Below are positions 58,952-64,000 of a DNA stretch of 64,000 bases, piece after piece. A program made the position numbers and the translations under genes. Under the pieces are notes generated by a model. The model was not told where the DNA came from and ran no database searches. It saw nothing but the letters and a program-made list of their open reading frames with translations. The stretch comes from Streptomyces sp. PTY087I2 (GTDB lineage Bacteria; Actinomycetota; Actinomycetes; Streptomycetales; Streptomycetaceae). Location of the stretch: positions 1 through 64,000 of the forward strand of contig NZ_LZRD01000018.1 of the NCBI RefSeq assembly GCF_001687325.1. Direction: 5' to 3'. Numbering within the stretch: position 1 is the first letter of the stretch; each line of letters starts with the position of its first letter.

Positions 58952-59629
58952 TCAGCTCTTCTCGAACCGGAAGCCGACGCCCCGGACGGTGGCGATGTAG
59001 CGCGGATTGGCGGCGTCGTCGCCGAGCTTCTTGCGCAGCCAGGAGATGTGCATGTCGAGGGTCTTGGTGGAGGACCACCAGGTGGTGTCCCAGACCTCGC
59101 GCATCAGCTGGTCGCGGGTGACGACCCGGCCGGCGTCCCGGACGAGGACCCGCAGCAGGTCGAACTCCTTGGCGGTGAGCTGGAGTTCCTCCTCGCCCAT
59201 CCAGGCGCGGTGCGACTCGACGTCGATCCGGACGCCGTGGGTGGCGGGCTGCGGCACGGGCTCGGAGGCGCCGCGGCGCAGCAGGGCGCGGACCCGGGCG
59301 AGCAGTTCGGCGAGCCGGAACGGCTTGGTGACGTAGTCGTCGGCGCCCGCGTCCAGGCCGACGACCGTGTCGACCTCGTCCGCGCGGGCCGTCAGCACCA
59401 GGATCGGAATGGTGTGGCCGCCGGCCCGGAGCCTGCGGGCGACTTCGAGACCGTCCATCCCGGGCAGCCCCAGGTCGAGGACGACCAGGTCGATATCGCC
59501 CTGGAGTCCGGCGTCGAGCGCGGTCGGACCGTCCTGGCGGACCTCGACCTCGTAACCCTCCCGACGCAGTGCGCGGGCCAGGGGCTCCGAGATGGACGCG
59601 TCGTCCTCGGCGAGCAGTACACGGGTCAT
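58952..59629 (-). CDS. response regulator, OmpR/PhoB family
   Basis: 225 residues. The receiver has the acidic pair Asp9/Asp10, phospho-acceptor Asp52 (VVLDLGLPGMDG), the Thr in VLTARADE and the Lys in DYVTKPF. The C-terminal winged helix (about 130-225) shows LTAKEFDLLRVLVRDAGRVVTRDQLMREVWD and VDMHISWLRKKLGD-like recognition segments ending GVGFRFEKS. It pairs with the downstream kinase; targets are not visible. Start ATG 59629; the longer open frame upstream is not credible. Confidence 0.96.
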   Translation of the reverse strand: MTRVLLAEDDASISEPLARALRREGYEVEVRQDGPTALDAGLQGDIDLVVLDLGLPGMDGLEVARRLRAGGHTIPILVLTARADEVDTVVGLDAGADDYVTKPFRLAELLARVRALLRRGASEPVPQPATHGVRIDVESHRAWMGEEELQLTAKEFDLLRVLVRDAGRVVTRDQLMREVWDTTWWSSTKTLDMHISWLRKKLGDDAANPRYIATVRGVGFRFEKS

Positions 59630-59823
59630 GGACTGATGGTAGTCCGGTCGGGAGCCCCGAAGTGAGGCCCACGACGTCACCTGCGGGTCAGCGCCACAAA
59701 GAGGACAGGGACCTTTGAATATGGGAGCCTGGTTCCGCCAGGACCTGTGATCCATATCTCAAGTCCTTCCATATCCCGCTGTGTCGTGTCGTATGGTGTC
59801 CCGACGCCTGTTGCACTACTCAA

Positions 59824-59856
59824 GGACCTTTGGGCAGCCATGAGCGCCAAGGGTCC
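59824..59856 (+). promoter_or_regulatory. leader hairpin 1 before the peptide transporter
   Basis: GGACCTTTGG (59824-59833) pairs with CCAAGGGTCC (59847-59856) through a 10-bp stem (one G-U) and a 13-nt loop, followed by CTTTTGTGTG. It looks like an attenuator or terminator inside the transporter leader and overlaps the start of the leader ORF at 59840. Confidence 0.5.
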
Positions 59857-59896
59857 CTTTTGTGTGCGGGGCCGGCTTCCCGCCGGCCCTTTCTGA
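59840..59896 (+). CDS. candidate 18-residue leader peptide before the peptide transporter
   Basis: A short ORF, MSAKGPFCVRGRLPAGPF, ends with TGA at 59894-59896. It spans both leader hairpins (59824-59856 and 59869-59889), the geometry expected of translation-coupled attenuation. An AAGGA lies ~13 nt upstream, which is a weak RBS position. No such peptide is known to me, so its translation is only inferred from position. It lies 224 bp before the transporter start. Confidence 0.35.
   Translation: MSAKGPFCVRGRLPAGPF
59869..59889 (+). terminator. leader hairpin 2 with short U-run
   Basis: GGGCCGGC, loop TTCCC, GCCGGCCC form a perfect 8-bp stem followed by TTTC. It is a strong intrinsic-terminator-like element about 230 bp upstream of the peptide transporter gene. 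Read-through or anti-termination would be needed for transporter expression if transcription begins upstream. Confidence 0.6.
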
Positions 59897-60120
59897 GTGA
59901 ATGACCTGTGAGCCGGGCCCGGAGCGCGAGGACGCGCCCCGGGTGTGGATCCCGACGCGGTTCTTCCCCGCTCCGCCGCCGAGCCCCCTGCCAGGAGCCC
60001 GGCCGCACGGAGCACGTCCCCCTCAGGCGTGGGGATGGGGTATGCCGCGCCGGTGCCGGCTGCCCCCACCGGGCGCGTACCGCTCACGAGGCGGCGCGTC
60101 CCGACCAGCAAGGATCGACC

Positions 60121-61620
60121 ATGGCGTCCAGCCTGACGAAGGACTCGCCGAGTTCCGGCGAGAAGACCTTCTTCGGCCACCCCCGCGGTATGGCCACCCT
60201 GTTCATGACGGAGATGTGGGAACGCTTCTCCTGGTACGGGATGCGCGCCATCCTCACCCTGTACTTGGTGGCCGCGGTGCTCGACGGCCCCCTTGAGGGC
60301 CGGGAGGCGCTCGCCGCCTCCATCTACGGTGTGTACAACGCCGTCGTCTACATGGCCGCGATGCCCGGCGGCTGGGTCGCCGACCGTCTCTGGGGCGCCC
60401 GCAAGGCCGTTCTGGTCGGCGGGATCATCATCGCGCTGGGCCACTTCACCCTGGCGCTGCCGAGCGACATCGCGTTCTTCGTCGGCCTGGCGCTGATCGC
60501 GGCCGGTACGGGCCTGCTGAAGCCGAACATCTCGGCGATGGTGGGCGGCCTCTACGAGGGCCAGCCCAGCGCGCGCCGCGACGCCGGTTTCACGCTCTTC
60601 TACATGGCGATCAACATCGGTGGCCTGGCGGCCCCGCTGCTGGTCGGCTACCTCGGCGAGCACGTCAACTGGCACCTCGGCTTCGGTGTCGCCGGTGTCG
60701 GTATGACCTTCGCGGTGATCCAGTACGCCCTGGGCTCGAAGCACCTCGGCGACGTCGGCAAGCTGCCCGCGAAGCCCATCTCCCCCGAGGAGCGCCGCAG
60801 CACGCTGCGCAAGGTGGCCCTGTGGGCCGGCATCGCGGTCGCCGCGCTGCTGATCGACCTGGCGCTGGGCACGTACGACATCGAGCACATCGTCAACGTC
60901 CTGGCCGTGCTGGGCGTCGTCGTGCCGATCGTCTACTTCATCACGATCTTCCGGGACCCGGCGCTGACGAAGGAGGACCGGCCGAAGATCAAGGCGTACG
61001 TGTGGTTCTTCATCACCGCCGTGCTGTTCTGGATGATCTACGACCAGTCCGGTTCGCTGCTGACGATCTTCGCAGACAACAAGACGGACCGCTTCATCGG
61101 CGGCTGGGAGTTCCCGGCCTCCTGGCTGCAATCGGTCAACCCGGCCATGGTCATCATCCTGGCCCCGGTCTTCGCCGCCCTCTGGGTCCGGCTGGCCACG
61201 CGCAACCGTGAGCCCAGCACCCCGATGAAGTTCGCCCTGGCGATGCTCCTCATCGGTGGCTCCTTCGGCATCATGGGCCTGGCGGGCGCCGCCGCGGCCA
61301 ACAGCGAAACCGGCAAGGTCACCGTCTTCTGGCTGCTCGCGGTCTACCTGGCGCAGACCATGGGTGAGATGTGCCTCTCGCCGGTCGGTCTGTCGCTCTC
61401 CACGAAGCTGGCGCCGAAGATGTTCGTGGGCCAGATCATGGGTCTGTGGTTCCTGGCCACGTCGACGGGCAACGCCCTGAACGGCTGGACCACGAAGCTC
61501 AACGCGCCGCTGGGCGACGCCGCGTACTACACCTTGCAGGCGATCGTGGCGGTCGCCGCGGGTATCGCCTTCATGGTGGCGGGCCGCAAGATCCGCGCCC
61601 TCATGGGTGGCGTGAAGTAG
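60121..61620 (+). CDS. proton-dependent oligopeptide transporter, POT/PTR2 family
   Basis: 499 residues, a 14-helix-type MFS peptide importer driven by protons. The family signature EMWERFSWYGMRAILTLYL (ExxERFxYYG) is at about 33-51. FTLFYMAINIGGLAAPLLVGYLGE is the PTR2 motif (about 160-183). A loop of charged residues near 225-240 divides the halves. The Asp/Glu patches typical of proton coupling are present. The start ATG 60121 has no strong RBS visible. The ~490-bp region upstream contains the leader hairpins and a possible uORF. Confidence 0.95.
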   Translation: MASSLTKDSPSSGEKTFFGHPRGMATLFMTEMWERFSWYGMRAILTLYLVAAVLDGPLEGREALAASIYGVYNAVVYMAAMPGGWVADRLWGARKAVLVGGIIIALGHFTLALPSDIAFFVGLALIAAGTGLLKPNISAMVGGLYEGQPSARRDAGFTLFYMAINIGGLAAPLLVGYLGEHVNWHLGFGVAGVGMTFAVIQYALGSKHLGDVGKLPAKPISPEERRSTLRKVALWAGIAVAALLIDLALGTYDIEHIVNVLAVLGVVVPIVYFITIFRDPALTKEDRPKIKAYVWFFITAVLFWMIYDQSGSLLTIFADNKTDRFIGGWEFPASWLQSVNPAMVIILAPVFAALWVRLATRNREPSTPMKFALAMLLIGGSFGIMGLAGAAAANSETGKVTVFWLLAVYLAQTMGEMCLSPVGLSLSTKLAPKMFVGQIMGLWFLATSTGNALNGWTTKLNAPLGDAAYYTLQAIVAVAAGIAFMVAGRKIRALMGGVK

Positions 61621-61659
61621 CTCCCCGTCGAGGGGACGTACAAAGGTACGAAGGTACGG

Positions 61660-61696
61660 CAGCGGGTCCGCACGAACTTCTCGTGCGGACCCGCTG
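61660..61696. terminator. bidirectional terminator after the peptide transporter
   Basis: CAGCGGGTCCGCACGA (61660-61675), loop ACTTC, TCGTGCGGACCCGCTG (61681-61696) form a perfect 16-bp stem followed by TCGTTTG. It sits between the convergent transporter and secreted-protein genes. Confidence 0.85.
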
Positions 61697-61729
61697 TCGT
61701 TTGCCGTCGGCCGTGCTTCTCGGCCCCGG

Positions 61730-62095
61730 CTACTTCTTGGTCTCGACCTTGACGCTGCGCAGGAAGCTGCTGAACCCGCACTTCACCGAGGACTTCTCGC
61801 CGGGCTTCTTCCAGTCGCCGAACACCGTCCACGGGATGGTGTGCTCGGCGCCGCGGCCGCGCACGACGTCGCACACGAGCACGGCGCGGTGCTTCTTGAC
61901 GGCCTTCCCCTTGGCCGACTTCTTGCAGGTGGACGTCGAGACCGGACGGCCCAGCGAGAGGCTGGGCGTGGCCTTGCAGGTGTACTTCGCACCGGCCGCG
62001 GCGGCGGGCGCCGCGGTGGCGAGCGACAGTCCGGACGTCATCAGCAGGCCGGCGAGCACGCCCGTCGCAGCCTTCTTCCCCCAGGTCACCTTCAT
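61730..62095 (-). CDS. small secreted protein, four cysteines, unknown function
   Basis: 121 residues. A signal peptide (about 1-33; basic start, AATGVLAGLLMTSGLSLATA core, Ala-rich cleavage) precedes a mature part of ~88 residues that is very basic with four cysteines (KYTCKATP, STCKKSAK, VLVCDVVR, VKCGFSS). These probably form two disulfides. No family is recognised. Similar compact basic secreted proteins in Streptomyces include inhibitors and small binding proteins, but nothing here fixes a role. Start ATG 62095. Confidence 0.75.
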   Translation of the reverse strand: MKVTWGKKAATGVLAGLLMTSGLSLATAAPAAAAGAKYTCKATPSLSLGRPVSTSTCKKSAKGKAVKKHRAVLVCDVVRGRGAEHTIPWTVFGDWKKPGEKSSVKCGFSSFLRSVKVETKK

Positions 62096-62248
62096 GATGT
62101 TCCTTTTCTCCAGGGTGCGGCGCGGGCAGGTGGTCAAGCCTGCCGGTGAGCGCCGCACCCAGATCCTTCCCTTCGCTCCTGCGAAGAGACACCTGAGGAA
62201 TCTAGCCTTTTCGATCTTGTACGAGCAAGGCGGGGCGGTCGATTTGAG

Positions 62249-63655
62249 CTAGTTCTGAGCCTGGGCCGAGGGTGGTCGGCGCACGCCGCGCAGCTTTCGC
62301 CACGGGGTGAACGTGAACACCGCGCCGCCCAGCAGGATCGCCGTGCCGGCGACCAGGCCGAGTGCTCTCAGCGCGCCGCCGTCCTCGGCCCCGGTGGCGG
62401 CCAGGCCGCCGCCCGAGTCCGTGCCGCCGCCGGACGCCGCCGCTCCGCCGGAGCCTGCCGCTCCGCCGCTTCCGCTGCCGCCGGACGCGCCGCCCGGCTG
62501 GGCCGAGGTGTCCAGCTCCAGGGAGACGGCCACATCGGCGGGCGGGGTGCAGGTGGTCGTCGTACCGGCGGCCATCACCGTGAGGACGCCGGGGCTGAGC
62601 GTGGACTTGCCGCTCGCGCCGGGCTTGTAGGTGCCGGTGAGGTCGGGGATCTCGATCGGGGCGCCGGTCTTGATGACCTCCTTGTTCAGCGGGCCCTCGA
62701 CCGTGACCGTGCCCTGGTCCGCCCCGCCGAGCTTGACCTCCATCGACGGCTTGACCTGGTTGGCCGGGATGTCGATCGGGCTGTCCATCACGGACTTGCT
62801 GAACTCCACCGTCAGGTCGTAGTCGCCGCCGCTCTTCTTGGCGCTGATACGGACCGGGGAGGTGGCGTTCTTGTCCCCGATGGGGGTCTTGCACGCGTAG
62901 GCGACGGACACCTCCTTGCCGGGGAAGTCGGTCTCGCCGCCCCCGCCGCCGGTGCTTCCGCCGTCACCGCCTCCGGAGGTCGTGCCTCCGGTGTCTGTTC
63001 CTCCGGACGTGGTGCCGCCGGAGTCCGTGCCACCGCTGTCCGAACCGCCGGTGTCCGTGCCGCCCGTGGTCGTGCCGCCGGTGTCCGTGCCGCCCGTCGT
63101 GGAGCCTCCGTCCTCGGTGACCTTGATCGTGGCGCCCGGCCCCACCTCCTCCTTCGGCGCGCACTTGGTGTCCGTGGAGATCGGCTTCGACACGTTGATG
63201 TTGTACGCACCCGGCGTCAGCGTGATCTCCCCGGCCTGCTCCAGCTTCAGCGTGCCCTTCATGTCGGGCAGCACCATCGGGCTGTTCTTGGGGATCGGCG
63301 GGTTCTGCCGGGGGCCCTCCAGCTTCAGTTCGCCGCTCGCCGCACCGCCCAGGGTGACGGTTCCGGTCGGCTTGACCGTGTCCGCCCCCAGGTCCAGCAC
63401 GTCCGGGTTCCTGGACGCGGCCTCGACCGTCTTCCAGACGACCTCGATCTCGTCGCCCACCTTCGCCTCGGCCGGAGCGGTCAGCTCCACCTTCGTGGTG
63501 CCCTGCACGGCGGGCAGTCCCGAGATCGGCGGCGGAATACATTCCGTCGCGTAACTGACCTCGGCGGCCTGGGCCGGGCTCGCGGCCATCAGGATGCCCG
63601 CGCCGCCGAGCATCAGCGCGACTCCTGCCGCGCTCATCCTCCGTTGCGTTCTCAC
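62249..63655 (-). CDS. surface protein with LAxTG class E sortase signal and Thr/Gly repeats
   Basis: 468 residues. A signal peptide (GVALMLGGAGILMAASPAQA) is followed by two ~140-residue beta-rich domains that look like repeats of each other (for example VSYATECIPPPISGLPA and VSVAYACKTPIGDKN), separated by a TGGTDTGGTTTGGTD-type linker of ~75 residues. A second Ser/Gly-rich stretch precedes a C-terminal LAATG motif (GGGLAATGAEDGG), membrane helix and basic tail (RKLRGVRR). LAxTG is the class E sortase substrate motif of actinobacteria, so it is wall-anchored. GTG start 63655, overlapping the upstream stop by 4 bp. Confidence 0.85.
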   Translation of the reverse strand: MRTQRRMSAAGVALMLGGAGILMAASPAQAAEVSYATECIPPPISGLPAVQGTTKVELTAPAEAKVGDEIEVVWKTVEAASRNPDVLDLGADTVKPTGTVTLGGAASGELKLEGPRQNPPIPKNSPMVLPDMKGTLKLEQAGEITLTPGAYNINVSKPISTDTKCAPKEEVGPGATIKVTEDGGSTTGGTDTGGTTTGGTDTGGSDSGGTDSGGTTSGGTDTGGTTSGGGDGGSTGGGGGETDFPGKEVSVAYACKTPIGDKNATSPVRISAKKSGGDYDLTVEFSKSVMDSPIDIPANQVKPSMEVKLGGADQGTVTVEGPLNKEVIKTGAPIEIPDLTGTYKPGASGKSTLSPGVLTVMAAGTTTTCTPPADVAVSLELDTSAQPGGASGGSGSGGAAGSGGAAASGGGTDSGGGLAATGAEDGGALRALGLVAGTAILLGGAVFTFTPWRKLRGVRRPPSAQAQN

Positions 63656-64000
63656 GCTTGTCCCTTCGTCGTGGGTCGGGGTCGGTTCTCTGACGGTGCG
63701 GAATCCGGGGTGAACCACGGCAGCACGGCCGTGGTCGCGTTCGTGGTCGTGGTCGCGTTCGTGCTCGTACTCGTGGCGGCGGGCGCCGGGGGCGCGGCCG
63801 GCCTTCGCATGCGGTGCGCGCCGGCGGGGCGGGGCCGGACCTTGTCCACGATCGCCATGCCGATACGGAAGACCGCCGCCGGGACGACCAGGCAGAGCAG
63901 GACCCAGAAGAGCGTGACGCCCCAGGGGCGGCCCACCCCCCACGGCTGCTCGGCCAGCACCGTGTCCCCGTACCGCAGGGAGACCTGGTAGTCGCCGTGC
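63652..64000 (-). CDS. C-terminal end of a membrane/surface protein (partial, runs off window)
   Basis: Only the last ~115 residues are present, and the frame is open to the right edge. Visible are a beta-rich GDYQVSLRYGDTVLAEQPWG, a single membrane helix (VTLFWVLLCLVVPAAVFRIGM), a basic stop-transfer stretch and a Thr/Asn-rich cytoplasmic tail. The architecture resembles the C-terminus of extracellular-domain membrane proteins found beside WxL/LPxTG-type surface genes. Its stop overlaps the next gene's GTG (63652-63655), so they form an operon. The family is not certain. Confidence 0.55.
   Translation of the reverse strand, partial: HGDYQVSLRYGDTVLAEQPWGVGRPWGVTLFWVLLCLVVPAAVFRIGMAIVDKVRPRPAGAHRMRRPAAPPAPAATSTSTNATTTTNATTAVLPWFTPDSAPSENRPRPTTKGQA

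Overview
The window is a high-GC actinobacterial chromosome segment, almost certainly from Streptomyces. The 5' end of the 16S rRNA is of Streptomyces type and has multiple tandem rrn promoters. A WhiB protein matches the 87-residue sporulation regulator WhiB. There is a SpoIIM-family protein, a DUF397/Scr1-type regulator pair, a LAxTG (class E sortase) surface protein and a cluster of five LytR-CpsA-Psr (LCP) proteins. Most genes are core chromosomal genes. No IS element, prophage, CRISPR array or tRNA was seen.

Layout, left to right. 1-835: start of an rrn operon reading left off the window, with its leader and promoters. 836-3608: SpoIIM-family protein, RDD protein and a gene of unknown function. 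3763-11869 (mostly minus): ahcY, a cation-diffusion exporter, manA, a SIS-domain protein, a Trm112-like protein, manB and a DUF3499 protein. 12257-18060: a degenerate zincin-like protein, a DUF5719 secreted protein and a 1270-residue glycosyltransferase/multi-membrane protein. 18518-22249: whiB, cysteine dioxygenase, fbiA and fbiB. 22606-27275: AlkA-type glycosylase, a mannose-1-phosphate guanylyltransferase, a PGRP-type amidase and a TIGR03089 protein. 27465-37664: five LCP genes with a GT2 gene and a thioesterase gene between them. 37715-49958: accessory-like small genes, including a regulator/DUF397 pair, Uma2, an ESX-like cassette, methyltransferases, a DHFR-like protein and a kinase-like protein. 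50031-64000: acyl-CoA dehydrogenase, UDP-glucose dehydrogenase, a broken SGNH hydrolase, dipeptidase, purE/purK, GtrA, a two-component system, a POT peptide transporter and sortase-type surface proteins.

Functionally the core is envelope polymer synthesis. ManA, ManB and the guanylyltransferase make GDP-mannose. The GT2 proteins, GtrA and UDP-glucose dehydrogenase use or supply sugar precursors. The LCP proteins would attach the polymers to peptidoglycan. From memory, the gene order closely resembles the mycobacterial manA / SIS / manB / DUF3499 / Rv3259 / whiB2 / fbiA / fbiB / GMPP / LCP / TIGR03089 / fadE25 / purE / purK / GtrA region (Rv3255c-Rv3277). This would be deep actinobacterial synteny.

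The best leads are as follows: a four-cysteine pattern shared by four of the five LCP proteins; a WXG-like / large helical / membrane-anchored cassette at 41.9-45.8 kb; a putative leader-peptide attenuator before the peptide transporter; a 41-bp tandem repeat and a related dispersed intergenic repeat; and three reading-frame disruptions within about 12 kb (42.3, 48.6 and 53.5 kb), which may be real decay or base-calling errors.
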